Below, piece after piece: positions 17,825-27,288 of a DNA stretch of 64,000 nucleotides. The stretch comes from UTCHB3 sp964431385 (GTDB lineage Bacteria > Bacteroidota > Ignavibacteria > Ignavibacteriales > Ignavibacteriaceae), in the NCBI GenBank assembly GCA_964431385.1, contig CAYSJM010000010.1, positions 17,896 through 81,895 on the forward strand. Direction: 5' to 3'. The notes under the pieces were generated by a model. That model ran no database searches and was not told the DNA's origin. It worked only from the letters and a program-made list of their open reading frames with translations. The stretch's first letter is position 1. Each line of letters begins with the position of its first letter. The position numbers and the translations under genes were made by a program.

Positions 17825-18844
17825 TTAAAGAATTAATTTCTTTTTTGCCAGGATGCTGTAATCATCAACTGATCTTCGGATAGTATTTGAAAGTCTTCCA
17901 AACCCCTCAATTTCGAGTTCTATTTCATCACCTTCCTTTAACCAGACGGGCGTGAATTCCTCTCCTTTTTCCTTGGCTTGAAGTGCGGCTGTTCCATTAA
18001 GTTCGAGATAACAACCCGTTCCAACAGTACCTGAACCAATAATATCTCCCGGATAAAGGTCAACTCCGTATGATGCTCTTTCGATCAACTCTGCGAATGT
18101 CCAATCCATCTGATTCAAATTTCCTTCTGAAATGAGACTGCCGTTGTGTCTCGCTTTCATTGAAAGGTCATATTTGTCGCCGTAAGGAGTTGAAATTTTT
18201 CTTCCCTCCAATTCATCCGGAGTAACAAGCCAAGGACCAATGGCAGTTGCAAAATCTTTTCCCTTTGCCGGTCCAAGATTTAACAGCATCTCTTCCATTT
18301 GCAAAACCCGGGCAGAAAAATCATTCATAATCATATAACCTGCTATGTAGTTATCTGCCTCGTACGATTTGATATTTCTACCGTGCCTTCCGATAACAAT
18401 GGCTGCTTCGAGCTCAAAATCGAGTTTTTGCAGATGATCTGATTCAACAATCAGATCACCACCACCATAGATGGCGTTATGATTCGTAAAATAAAAAACC
18501 GGATACTGATCAAACTCAGGTATCATCGGCACTCCCCTGTTTCTCCTTGCGGTGGCTACATGTTGACGAAAGGCATATCCGTCACGGCAGGAAGTCGGAT
18601 TTGGCACGGGAGGACCGATAACCACCTCATTCGAGGAAAGACCGGCGACATTTCCTGCATGAAAATTTTTAATTATCATCTCAAGAATGCCTGTAGCGTC
18701 ACCCCAAACTTCAAGAAGCTCTTTCATCGAAGAGGGTAATTTTTTGCCGGTTGAACCTGATCCGTCTTCAATATCCACAATCACATCGTTGATTAGAAGT
18801 GCTGCTCTAAATTTCGAATCTTTTAGATAACTTATTAATTTCAT
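17825..18844 (-). CDS. Fumarylacetoacetate hydrolase family protein, probable fumarylacetoacetase
   Basis: About 339 residues from ATG 18844, which has AGGA five bases upstream. The longer GTG frame from 18889 overlaps the aminotransferase stop and is less likely. FAH-family features: KLDFELEAAIVIGRHG (acidic metal ligands), MNDFSARVLQMEE, GPAKGKDFATAIGPWLVTPDEL, and the late GDIIGSGTVGTG loop. Bacterial fumarylacetoacetases of this type split fumarylacetoacetate into fumarate and acetoacetate, the last step of tyrosine degradation. It directly follows the aminotransferase, hmgA and hpd genes on the same strand, which supports this substrate over other FAH-family reactions. Confidence 0.85.
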   Translation of the reverse strand: MKLISYLKDSKFRAALLINDVIVDIEDGSGSTGKKLPSSMKELLEVWGDATGILEMIIKNFHAGNVAGLSSNEVVIGPPVPNPTSCRDGYAFRQHVATARRNRGVPMIPEFDQYPVFYFTNHNAIYGGGDLIVESDHLQKLDFELEAAIVIGRHGRNIKSYEADNYIAGYMIMNDFSARVLQMEEMLLNLGPAKGKDFATAIGPWLVTPDELEGRKISTPYGDKYDLSMKARHNGSLISEGNLNQMDWTFAELIERASYGVDLYPGDIIGSGTVGTGCYLELNGTAALQAKEKGEEFTPVWLKEGDEIELEIEGFGRLSNTIRRSVDDYSILAKKKLIL

Positions 18845-18872
18845 TTCAGTCCTGTTATTAAAATCTTGTTTC

Positions 18873-19982
18873 TCATTTAACTTCTTCACGGATCAAATTC
18901 ATTACCTCAGTGATAATATTGATCGCAAATTCTGTTTCTTCTTCTGTACCCGAGTTAATTCTGACTCCAACAGGTACACCAAAAGAACCGGTATGCCTGA
19001 GTATTAGCCCTCTATTGAGGCATTCATCGTTAAATTGAATTGCAGTGTGCTCATCGGGAAAAATCAGCATCAAAAAATTACCAACAGATTTAGTGTATTT
19101 AATCCCAATCTCATCAAATGCTTCTCTGAATCTATTTAGTGACCATCTGTTGAGAAGAGAAGTTTTTTTAAGGAATTCTACATCACCCAAGGCTGCAATG
19201 GCACCCGTTTGGGCGAGCATATTAGGTTCAAAAGGAAGTTTAACTTTATAAAGTGATTGAATCAGTTGTGGATCACCAAATCCGGCTCCTATTCTCAGCC
19301 CTGCCAAGCCATAATCTTTTGAAAATGTACGAAGTACCATCAGATTGCTTTTTTCGTATTTCAATCCGTCCGGATAATCGGGATTTTCCCGGGCATAGAG
19401 GGTGTAGGCTTCATCGAGAACAATCAGAATGGATTCAGGAACTTTCGAGAGAAATTCTTCAAATCTATGCTTGGTAAATATTGTGCCGGTTGGATTATTT
19501 GGATTCGCCAGGTAAATTATTTTCGTTTTTGAGTTGATTGCATCATAAATGGCATCAAGATCGTATGTAAAATCATCCATCAAGGTTTTTACACATTTTA
19601 TGTTGTATTTATCCGAATTCACATACCAGCCGATAAAGGTTCCTTGTGAAGTGATTACTTCATCACCCACTTCGCAAACACCTGAAATGATGTATTGCAA
19701 AATTGCATCAGAACCACTTGCTACAATAATACGATCTTGATCAACCTCGTAATATTGAGACAGCTTTTTAGTTAACAGATAACACTTGGGATCAGTATAT
19801 CTGTGCAGTTCGGTAAGATTTTCAGCTATTGCTTTAAGAGCAAGCGGAGATGGACCGAGCGGATTCTCGTTGGAAGCGAGTTTCACAATTTTGGTCAGTC
19901 CCTTTTCCCGGGCGAGTTCTTCAATGGGTTTCCCCGCTTTATAGGGGGTCAGATTTTTTATATGTTCAGGTAATTTAATCAT
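18873..19982 (-). CDS. PLP aminotransferase, HisC-like; probable aromatic aminotransferase
   Basis: 369 residues of fold-type I aminotransferase. It has the HisC-like start LASNENPLGPSPLAL, the NPNNPTGTIF loop that binds the cofactor, the Asp/Tyr of VLDEAYTLYA, and the PLP lysine in RTFSKDYGLAGLRIGAG. Sequence alone says histidinol-phosphate aminotransferase. However, no other histidine genes are nearby, and it sits between hmgA (20 bp away) and fah (29 bp away). HisC homologues are known to transaminate tyrosine and phenylalanine, so here it most likely makes 4-hydroxyphenylpyruvate for the hpd enzyme. Both roles remain possible. Confidence 0.85.
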   Translation of the reverse strand: MIKLPEHIKNLTPYKAGKPIEELAREKGLTKIVKLASNENPLGPSPLALKAIAENLTELHRYTDPKCYLLTKKLSQYYEVDQDRIIVASGSDAILQYIISGVCEVGDEVITSQGTFIGWYVNSDKYNIKCVKTLMDDFTYDLDAIYDAINSKTKIIYLANPNNPTGTIFTKHRFEEFLSKVPESILIVLDEAYTLYARENPDYPDGLKYEKSNLMVLRTFSKDYGLAGLRIGAGFGDPQLIQSLYKVKLPFEPNMLAQTGAIAALGDVEFLKKTSLLNRWSLNRFREAFDEIGIKYTKSVGNFLMLIFPDEHTAIQFNDECLNRGLILRHTGSFGVPVGVRINSGTEEETEFAINIITEVMNLIREEVK

Positions 19983-20002
19983 TGTTGTATCCGGGTATTT
20001 AA

Positions 20003-21166
20003 TTACACTTCAAGCCAGGAATTTTCGTATCCTTCAATAAGTGTATCTTTTACATTTTCAGTTAGTCTAAGCGGTGCATAAGTATCAATCATGACCGCAT
20101 ATTCGAAAGTCTCTTTTGCTCCGATTGAAGCCTCGGTTTTTCCCGGTTGTGGACCATGAGGAATCCCCATCGGGTGAAGTGTAACCGAACCTTCACTAAT
20201 GCTTTTTCTCGACATAAAATCACCATCAACATAATATATCATCTCATCGCTGTCGATATTTGTGTGGAAGTATGGAGCCGGTATCGCTTGTGGATCAAAA
20301 TCAAATAATCTTGGACAGAAATTGCAGACAACAAAATTCGCCGTCCAAAACAGGAGATGAACCGGTGGAGGCAAGTGTAGCCGCCCAACCTTTGGTGCAT
20401 AATCTTTGATGTTAAAGGCGCAGGGATACAAAAAGCCGTCCCATCCAACTACATCAAAAGGATGATGAGGTACATCGTACTCAAAATGTCTGCCATTAAG
20501 ATTCACAATCATCTTGTAGTCACCCTCACTAAAATCGGGTTCGAGGTGAGATGGTGGTCTAAAATCCCTTTCATAGTAGGGAGCTTCCTCAGTCAACTGA
20601 CCGTACTCATTCCTGAAGTGTCTGGGTATTTCAAATGGCGTAGGTGATTCAATTATAAGGAGTTTCACCTTTTCATACGAGTCAAACTTTAACTGATAGA
20701 CAGTCCCTTTGGGAATAATCAGGTAATCCCATTGTTGAAATGGAATGACCCCATACTCAGAGTACATTGTACCACTTCCATGGTGAACGAAGATCAACTC
20801 TGACATCTGTGAATTTTTGTAGAAGAAATCTGCCTCCTCGGTAATATGAGCAGTCGAAATATTACATCCCGAATTCCTCATAAATGACTGACGGGCAGTC
20901 AGAATATTTCCCGGAGTGACTTTCCTGTCGGTCATAAAATGATAGTATTGAATTGGTGCATCTTCCCAGTCCTTAACTTTGAAGGGAAAAATCTCTTTGA
21001 TTTCTTTAACCTGAGGAGGTATATGAAAATGATATTTGTTCGAATATACACCTGAAAAACCTCTGGTGCTAAAAAGTTCTTCCCTATAGAGGGATTTTCC
21101 ATCGGGTTTATAAAAAGTGGTATGCCTGCGGGGAGGCAATTCACCAAGTTTATAATAAAATGGCAT
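20003..21166 (-). CDS. hmgA: Homogentisate 1,2-dioxygenase
   Basis: 387 residues, shorter than the about 440-residue proteobacterial and human enzymes, as in a compact bacterial subgroup. It opens the ring of homogentisate with O2 to give maleylacetoacetate. Expected iron ligands are visible: His and Glu in PYFHTNIDSDEMIYY, and His in GIPHGPQPGKTEAS. Cupin strands include MYSEYGVIPFQQWDYLIIPKG. It lies 18 bp downstream of the hpd gene and upstream of the aminotransferase, as expected for a homogentisate operon. No maleylacetoacetate isomerase gene is present beside it. Confidence 0.9.
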   Translation of the reverse strand: MPFYYKLGELPPRRHTTFYKPDGKSLYREELFSTRGFSGVYSNKYHFHIPPQVKEIKEIFPFKVKDWEDAPIQYYHFMTDRKVTPGNILTARQSFMRNSGCNISTAHITEEADFFYKNSQMSELIFVHHGSGTMYSEYGVIPFQQWDYLIIPKGTVYQLKFDSYEKVKLLIIESPTPFEIPRHFRNEYGQLTEEAPYYERDFRPPSHLEPDFSEGDYKMIVNLNGRHFEYDVPHHPFDVVGWDGFLYPCAFNIKDYAPKVGRLHLPPPVHLLFWTANFVVCNFCPRLFDFDPQAIPAPYFHTNIDSDEMIYYVDGDFMSRKSISEGSVTLHPMGIPHGPQPGKTEASIGAKETFEYAVMIDTYAPLRLTENVKDTLIEGYENSWLEV

Positions 21167-21184
21167 TCTATTGTCTCCTTTTAA

Positions 21185-22291
21185 TTATAAATTTCCTCTT
21201 GCAGCCTGATCTCTTTCGATGGCTTCAAAAAGTGCCTGGAAGTTACCTTTTCCAAAACCTTGACTACCACCCCTTCTCTGGATTACCTCAAAGAAGAAAG
21301 TTGGTCTGTCACCAACCGGTTTTGTAAATATCTGTAAGAGGTAACCATCACTTTCGGGATCGAGAAGAATACCATAATTTTTCAACTCATCGATATCTTC
21401 TTCAACTTTCAAGTCCTTATCCTTCAACATTTGATAATATGTATCGGGTGGTGTGCTAAGGAACTCGATTCCATTCTTTCTCATGGCAGATATTGTTTCG
21501 ATGATATTATCTGTCCTTATTGCAATATGTTGAATACCTGTTCCGCAAAACTCCTCTATATACTCTTCAATTTGCGATTTCCTCAACCCTTTATAAGGTT
21601 CATTAACTGGATTTCTGATTATGCTGTCTTCCGATCTCACAACCTTTGAGAGAAGTGAAGAATATTGTGTGCCTATGTCCCCCGCTTTAAAATCAACGAA
21701 TGTTTCAAAACTAAGGGATGCATTCATATAGTCAACCCAAAAGTTCATTTCATTTTCACGAACATTTCCCACGATATGATCGATAATCTGAAGACCGGTC
21801 TCGTGTGTTTCCACTTCATAATTTTGAACAGGTTCACCAAATCCGGGTCTGAACAGTCCTTTATATTCATCATAATTCACAAACGAAATTTCGGCATCAT
21901 CGTATAGTTTAATTGCTGCTTCAAAATAAAGTCCATTTGCATCTTTTACTTCTCTGGGTTTCAGAGTTGGAATTGCCCCATTCGAAATGGCATGATTAAA
22001 TGCGTACTCAACATCGTTTACATTCAGAGTCCATCGCTTTACCCCGTCGCCATGACGCTGTAAAAAATTGTAAATCTCATAATTTTCTGGTTTTACGGGC
22101 GAAGTGACAACAATTTTTAAGTTGTTTTTTTGCAGGAGGTACGAAACCTTGTTTTTTATACCTGTTTCAGGACCTGAGTAAGCAGTAATTTTCATACCGG
22201 TTGCTTTGGCGAACCAATATGCCCAAATTTTTGCCGTTCCGACAAAAAATTCGACATAGTCGTAGCCTCTGATTCCCAGTTTATTAGCCAT
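21185..22291 (-). CDS. hpd: 4-hydroxyphenylpyruvate dioxygenase
   Basis: 368 residues with two vicinal-oxygen-chelate domains. The C-terminal domain carries the Fe(II) facial triad: His in IIDHIVGNV, His in GIQHIAIRTDN, and Glu in TFFFEVIQRRGG, with the C-terminal gate helix FGKGNFQALFEAIERDQAARG. Converts 4-hydroxyphenylpyruvate, O2 and its own side chain to homogentisate and CO2. It is the first gene of the hpd-hmgA-aminotransferase-fah run. ATG start begins MANKLGIRGYDYVEF, typical for the family. Upstream is a 136-bp gap holding a hairpin and then the MetS-like microprotein gene. Confidence 0.95.
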   Translation of the reverse strand: MANKLGIRGYDYVEFFVGTAKIWAYWFAKATGMKITAYSGPETGIKNKVSYLLQKNNLKIVVTSPVKPENYEIYNFLQRHGDGVKRWTLNVNDVEYAFNHAISNGAIPTLKPREVKDANGLYFEAAIKLYDDAEISFVNYDEYKGLFRPGFGEPVQNYEVETHETGLQIIDHIVGNVRENEMNFWVDYMNASLSFETFVDFKAGDIGTQYSSLLSKVVRSEDSIIRNPVNEPYKGLRKSQIEEYIEEFCGTGIQHIAIRTDNIIETISAMRKNGIEFLSTPPDTYYQMLKDKDLKVEEDIDELKNYGILLDPESDGYLLQIFTKPVGDRPTFFFEVIQRRGGSQGFGKGNFQALFEAIERDQAARGNL

Positions 22292-22371
22292 TTGATCTCC
22301 AGTTGTAATGGTTAGTAAGCGGTATTACGAATAAATTAAAAAATTTATACCCTAAAATAATAATAAAGCAC

Positions 22372-22405
22372 AGGTTGGGAAACTCTAAAAAAAGTCACCC
22401 AACCT
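22372..22405 (-). other. Hairpin between the transporter and hpd genes
   Basis: 8-bp perfect inverted repeat AGGTTGGG/CCCAACCT with an 18-nt loop that contains a run of seven T (minus strand). No T-tract follows the stem, so it is not a textbook terminator. It could be a weak terminator, an mRNA-stabilising element, or part of the hpd control region. Confidence 0.35.
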
Positions 22406-22427
22406 CCAAATCAAATTGTGCCGGCAC

Positions 22428-22544
22428 TCAATCGGACTGATCGTGGTTTCCCTGAGTTTTTAGTGCCTTAACGAGAAAATAGGTCGTGAAAAATATGATC
22501 ACTAACCAAGTCGGAATCAACATTATTAATGCAGATATGCTCAT
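22428..22544 (-). CDS. MetS-like small subunit of NSS amino-acid transporter (38 aa)
   Basis: A 38-codon gene. ATG 22544 lies 7 bp after the stop of the NSS transporter, with AGGA at the end of that gene as ribosome-binding site. The peptide begins MSISALIMLIPTWLVIIF, is one transmembrane helix, and ends in a short charged tail (KTQGNHDQSD). Length, composition and position match the small subunits (MetS type) that accompany some bacterial neurotransmitter:sodium symporters, such as the methionine/alanine importer MetPS. It probably binds and supports the transporter encoded just upstream. Confidence 0.75.
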   Translation of the reverse strand: MSISALIMLIPTWLVIIFFTTYFLVKALKTQGNHDQSD

Positions 22545-22551
22545 ATAACTA

Positions 22552-24168
22552 TCAAATCCTTTCTTCTTTCAATCTAATCTTCCATGCAAGTGCTATCAAA
22601 AGTCCAACAACCACATATACTGAAAAGAGCAAAAGCCTGGTTAAATTTGTTACTAAAATTTTCTCGGGGTCATCAATCCCGATGTGAAATAGCGTACCCA
22701 AGACACTTGATGGATCAAGGCTCCAACCCTGCCCGTTAAATAACCCGGAAAATGACTCGACCCACTTCCCGCCAACAGGTTGAATCATAGAACCAACAAA
22801 GACCAGACCGATAAATGTTGGAGTGACATATTTGAGAATATACTTAAAGATTGTCGGGATTTTGATATCGGCTCCCCTGTTTATCTCTTCCCAGGCATTA
22901 TCTATCCCAAATACCCAGAGGAAAATAATTGACTCCGCCAGAGCAAAAACTACCAACGAAAAAGTACCTGCCCAAAAATCATATTCATCAAACGCTCCAT
23001 GGTCATAAAGTAAAATTGTCGGCAAGGCAAGAACTACAACGGCAATACCAAAAAGCATAGTTGATTTTTCCCTGCTGAACTTAAATGAATCCTGCAAAAA
23101 TGCCATTACCGGCTGCCCCATCGCGATGGAGCTCGTTATTCCTGCAAAAAACAGCAAACCAAACCATGTGAAACCACCCACGGCAGAGAGGAGTGGACCC
23201 CAATTCTCAAATAACATGGGAAGAGTCATGAACGACATTCCAAATCCACTAAAAGTGCTTAATGAAGCCAACCCTAAGTAAGCGACAGCGATAGGAATAA
23301 CAACTGATCCGCCAAGAATTACCTCAACAAATTCATTCATAAAACCGGCAGTCGCTGCATTTAAGGCAACATCGTCATTTTTTCTTAGATATGCTGCATA
23401 ACAATGGATAGACCCCATTCCCACCGAAAGTGTGAAAAATACCTGACCGGCAGCAGCCAACCAGACTTTGGGATTAGCGAGTGAGTCAAACTGGGGAGTC
23501 CAGAGGAAATTCAGCCCGCTTATTGCATCTTCTACTGCTCCGTATTCACCTGCATCAAGAGTAAGTGCTCTGATTGCGAGAAAAATACCAAACAGAATAA
23601 GTAGTGGCATTAAAATTTTACTGGCTTTTTCAATTCCTGCACTTATTCCCCGGGATAAAATCCATAAGTTAAGTGCGATAGTTACGAAAAAGAAAAAGAG
23701 TGCTACGGGGGAAAAATTAATAAAACCATCGCCTGTACCGAGGTAGTCCTTGAAGTATTGAATTACTTCAGATTGGTTCATTCCGTTGAATACATCGGCG
23801 ACAGAAAAGAAAGTGTAAGCGAGTGTCCACGACTCTATATAACAATAGTATGCGGCAACAACCAAATTTGTGAAGATTCCAAATACTCCAAAATATTTAA
23901 GAAGTCTTGATCTTCCCAACACATCCAGCATTCCAGGTGTTGAGTGATGACCATGCTGCCCACCTTTTCTACCAATTGCCCATTCGACCCATAACAGTGG
24001 AATTCCCATCACCGCAAGGGAAACCAGATACGGAATAATAAAGGCTCCACCACCATTTTGGATTGCCTGTGCGGGAAATCTAAGGAAGTTACCAAGCCCG
24101 ACGGCATTTCCTGCAACTGCAAGAATAAGACCAAGTCTCGATGCCCATCTTTCTGTCGTACCACTCAT
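22552..24168 (-). CDS. Neurotransmitter:sodium symporter family amino-acid transporter
   Basis: 538 residues, about 12 transmembrane segments. The first helix carries the hallmark GNAVGLGNFLRFPAQA, where the Na+ and substrate sites form, and the next has GGGAFIIPYLVSLAVMGIPLL. NSS proteins couple uptake of amino acids to sodium. Being next to a homogentisate pathway suggests tyrosine or another hydrophobic or aromatic amino acid as substrate, but the MetS-like partner recalls methionine/alanine importers; substrate remains open. Lies 18 bp downstream of the DAACS symporter gene on the same strand. Confidence 0.9.
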   Translation of the reverse strand: MSGTTERWASRLGLILAVAGNAVGLGNFLRFPAQAIQNGGGAFIIPYLVSLAVMGIPLLWVEWAIGRKGGQHGHHSTPGMLDVLGRSRLLKYFGVFGIFTNLVVAAYYCYIESWTLAYTFFSVADVFNGMNQSEVIQYFKDYLGTGDGFINFSPVALFFFFVTIALNLWILSRGISAGIEKASKILMPLLILFGIFLAIRALTLDAGEYGAVEDAISGLNFLWTPQFDSLANPKVWLAAAGQVFFTLSVGMGSIHCYAAYLRKNDDVALNAATAGFMNEFVEVILGGSVVIPIAVAYLGLASLSTFSGFGMSFMTLPMLFENWGPLLSAVGGFTWFGLLFFAGITSSIAMGQPVMAFLQDSFKFSREKSTMLFGIAVVVLALPTILLYDHGAFDEYDFWAGTFSLVVFALAESIIFLWVFGIDNAWEEINRGADIKIPTIFKYILKYVTPTFIGLVFVGSMIQPVGGKWVESFSGLFNGQGWSLDPSSVLGTLFHIGIDDPEKILVTNLTRLLLFSVYVVVGLLIALAWKIRLKEERI

Positions 24169-24186
24169 TCTATATGCTACTCCTGT

Positions 24187-25755
24187 TTATTCGATTAATT
24201 CTTTTTCACTCTGAGCTATTATGACTGCCCCTGCAGCATCACCGGTTACATTTGTAATGGTCCGGCACATATCCAGGATTCTGTCTATTCCTAATATTAA
24301 AGCTATTCCCTGCTCGGGAACTCCCACTGATTTTAATATTATAATCAGCATGATGATACCAACACCCGGTACCGGAGCTGTTCCTATTGAAGCAAGTACT
24401 GCCATGAAAACTACAGTTATTTGCTGGGCAAGATTTAGGTCCATGCCATAGACTTGAGCGATAAAAACTGTTGCCACACCTTGATAAAGAGCGGTTCCAT
24501 CCATATTTATGGTTGCACCCAATGGCAAGACAAAACTTGCTATCGACTTTGAGACGCCAAGATTTTCCTGACAACATTCCATATTTACAGGAAGTGTTGC
24601 CGCAGAGGAGCTGGTGCTAAAACCCACAAGCTGCACCGGTCGAATCCCCTTAAAAAATTTGACAATGCCAAATTTAGTAAATAATTTCAGTAATATACTG
24701 TATGTGCCGACTGTATGCAGCAAAAGACCAAGAACAACAGTGACAGCATACCATAAAAGTGTTTCAAGAATATTAAATCCAAATTCCGAGACCGTGGCAG
24801 CAATTAGAGCAAATACACCAATGGGTGCAAATTTCATGATAACATCGATCATTTTGATCATGATCTCGCTGAGTGCATCGAAAAAATTTAGAAGAATCTT
24901 CGATTTGTCTTTGTCGGCAAATGTGAGAACCATTCCAAAGAAAACAGCAAAGAAAACAATCTGAAGCATTTCACCTTGCGAAAGTGCAGCAAAAGGATTT
25001 TTTGGTATCATCTCGACGATCATCTTTATCCCGTCAAATTCAATATCATTATTTATTTTATCCTGCATATCGGAAGCGTAAGTCTGCAAAAGGTTATTCT
25101 TGGTAGTCTCGTTCATCCTCTCACCCGGTTGAATAACATTTGCAAGCACAAGACCGATAACAACCGCAAAAGCAGTAGTGAGAATATAGTAAGATATTGT
25201 CTTTGTACCTATTCTTGCAAACTTTTTAATATCACCAAGACTTGCAGCACCTGCAATAAGGCTCGCCAAAACTAAAGGAACTGCAACAAGGTTCAGCAAA
25301 CGAATAAAAATGTCTCCAAGCCATCTGATCCATGTTGCGGGTGTTTTCTCATTTCGCACCATCCTTACATCAGTGTAGTGCTCAGTCTTGGCGATCCGCT
25401 TTGATTCTGCTGATAAAGTAGATACAGAAATGAGGTTAACATCAATTCCGGCTTTTTTAAGAGACTTGAAGGTGTTGATAAGCTTCGGTTTTTCGCCGGG
25501 TTTAAATGAAATGGAGTCTCTGATATTTTTGGAGGGATCAATTTTTACAAGGAAGACAGATGTCCAATCTGTAATTTCCTGTTCTTTTTTTTCTTTTTTA
25601 TCCATGAAGGAGATTACAAAATTGTTCTCATCGACATTGAACCATGCACCAAAAAGGGCACCTGCTATGAGTGCGATCAATATCTGTGAGTGAAGTGGTG
25701 GCATTTTAAACTTCATGAATTTTCCGGATATCAGAGATTTTTTTTTGTGAAGCAT
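24187..25755 (-). CDS. Dicarboxylate/amino acid:cation symporter (DAACS) with extracytoplasmic insert
   Basis: 522 residues of the GltP/GltPh family. Conserved cores: GFSTSSSAATLPVNME (HP1 serine-rich loop), ATINMDGTALYQGV (TM7 NMDGT Na+ site), GTAPVPGVGIIM (HP2) and DRILDMCRTITNVTGDAAG (TM8 substrate site). Imports glutamate, aspartate, C4-dicarboxylates or neutral amino acids with Na+ or H+. Unusual: about 100 hydrophilic residues (about 50-150) separate the first helix from the conserved FIRLLNLVAVPLV helix, far longer than normal. A start at ATG 25716 (MKFKMPPLHSQ) is also plausible. Heads the long leftward gene run; the 111-bp gap to the divergent permease must hold both promoters. Confidence 0.9.
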   Translation of the reverse strand: MLHKKKSLISGKFMKFKMPPLHSQILIALIAGALFGAWFNVDENNFVISFMDKKEKKEQEITDWTSVFLVKIDPSKNIRDSISFKPGEKPKLINTFKSLKKAGIDVNLISVSTLSAESKRIAKTEHYTDVRMVRNEKTPATWIRWLGDIFIRLLNLVAVPLVLASLIAGAASLGDIKKFARIGTKTISYYILTTAFAVVIGLVLANVIQPGERMNETTKNNLLQTYASDMQDKINNDIEFDGIKMIVEMIPKNPFAALSQGEMLQIVFFAVFFGMVLTFADKDKSKILLNFFDALSEIMIKMIDVIMKFAPIGVFALIAATVSEFGFNILETLLWYAVTVVLGLLLHTVGTYSILLKLFTKFGIVKFFKGIRPVQLVGFSTSSSAATLPVNMECCQENLGVSKSIASFVLPLGATINMDGTALYQGVATVFIAQVYGMDLNLAQQITVVFMAVLASIGTAPVPGVGIIMLIIILKSVGVPEQGIALILGIDRILDMCRTITNVTGDAAGAVIIAQSEKELIE

Positions 25756-25866
25756 TCTTTAAAAAACAAAAATAATCAGTATTATTGAAACTTGAAACGA
25801 TTAATTTTAAAAAAATAGCAAATCATCGAATTTTTAGTCAAATATTTACTACCCACCTTGAAATAA

Positions 25867-27288
25867 ATGAATAATAACAGCAAAAGCGATCTTCTTCGCA
25901 AACTCACTCTTACCGGTGCAACCATGATAGTTGCCGGCTCAATGATAGGTTCAGGTATTTTTCGTAAACCTGCCACAATGGCGGGGCAGCTTCTTTCACC
26001 TGAATTGTTAATCATCGTTTGGATTGCAGCCGGGCTCATCACCCTGGTAGGTGCATTAATAAACGCAGAAATTGCAGGTATGATAGATGCCACCGGCGGT
26101 CAGTATATTTATTTCAAAAAAATGTATGGTGATTTCACATCCTACATGTATGGCTGGTCGGTTTTATCTGTAATTCAAACAGGTAGCCAGGCGGCAATAG
26201 CTTATGTGTTTGCGGAGTATCTTAATTCATACCTTCAGATTGGTGGTTTTTCTCCGGGTATTGCCAATTTTGAAATTTATATGCCTTTTGTCGGAATGAT
26301 AAAACCCTTGGCTGAATTTGGCACCAAGTCGATAGCAATCTTTGTTACTCTATTTCTCACCGGAGTTAACTATGTGGGAGTCTTCTTCGGTGGTATTGTT
26401 CAAACTGTAGTAACTTTTGTTAAAATTGGTTCAATTTTCGGGCTGACAGTTCTTATTTTCCTGCTTGGAGATGGCTCTGCATCGAATTTTTCAAATGGTT
26501 TTTCGATTCCTGCAGAAACAGCCTCGAACATAGTATCACTTTTTGGACTCGCTTTGGCAGGTGCTTTCTGGGCGTATGACGGATGGAACAATGTAACCTT
26601 TGTGAGTGGTGAAATAAAAAATCCACAGAGGAATGTTCCGCTCGCACTTCTTTGGGGAACATTGATTGTGATAGCGGTATATGTATTAATAAATATGGCT
26701 TTTCTGTATGTGCTTCCCATTGACGAAATGAAAAATTCGGACCTGGTTGCAAGAACTGCAGCAGAGAAAATATTCGGAATCGCCGGTGGTACAGTTATTT
26801 CAATAGCTGTGATAATTTCTGCCTTCGGTGCACTTAACGGGAGTATTCTTGCTACTGCAAGAGTTCAATTTGCCATGGCGAGAGAAGGGATGTTTTTCCA
26901 AAGTCTTGGAAAGGTTCACCCAAATTTCTCCACTCCCCATGTTTCGTTGCTCGTTCAGGGGATTTGGTCGGCTGTTCTCGTAATGTCAGGTTCATTCGAT
27001 ACCATAAGTGATTATGTTATTTTCGCAGCCTGGTTATTTTACATGCTCGGTGCGGCAGGTGTGTTTGTTTTACGGAAGAAAATGCCGGATACTCCAAGAC
27101 CCTACAAAGTATGGGGTTACCCGTACACTCCGGCTCTTTTTGTAATTTTCTCCTTCTTGTTTTTGGTGAATACCGTAATCTCCGATACCAAAAACGCAAT
27201 GATGGGATTGATGCTAATTCTCAGCGGACTACCCTTCTATTTCTACATAAAATACAAGAATAAAAAACTTGAAAGCAAGAATCAGTAA
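25867..27288 (+). CDS. APC-superfamily amino-acid permease
   Basis: 473 residues, about 12 hydrophobic segments. The first helix has IVAGSMIGSGIFRKPATMAG, the G-S/G motif that binds the amino-acid backbone in APC carriers. Later features are GAFWAYDGWNNVTFVSGEIKNPQRNVP in TM6/loop 6 and the C-terminal PRPYKVWGYPYTP before the last helices. Resembles amino-acid/polyamine/serine-threonine exchangers; the substrate is unknown. It diverges from the DAACS gene across 111 bp. Its stop codon is followed immediately by the start codon of polA, so the two are cotranscribed. Confidence 0.88.
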   Translation: MNNNSKSDLLRKLTLTGATMIVAGSMIGSGIFRKPATMAGQLLSPELLIIVWIAAGLITLVGALINAEIAGMIDATGGQYIYFKKMYGDFTSYMYGWSVLSVIQTGSQAAIAYVFAEYLNSYLQIGGFSPGIANFEIYMPFVGMIKPLAEFGTKSIAIFVTLFLTGVNYVGVFFGGIVQTVVTFVKIGSIFGLTVLIFLLGDGSASNFSNGFSIPAETASNIVSLFGLALAGAFWAYDGWNNVTFVSGEIKNPQRNVPLALLWGTLIVIAVYVLINMAFLYVLPIDEMKNSDLVARTAAEKIFGIAGGTVISIAVIISAFGALNGSILATARVQFAMAREGMFFQSLGKVHPNFSTPHVSLLVQGIWSAVLVMSGSFDTISDYVIFAAWLFYMLGAAGVFVLRKKMPDTPRPYKVWGYPYTPALFVIFSFLFLVNTVISDTKNAMMGLMLILSGLPFYFYIKYKNKKLESKNQ

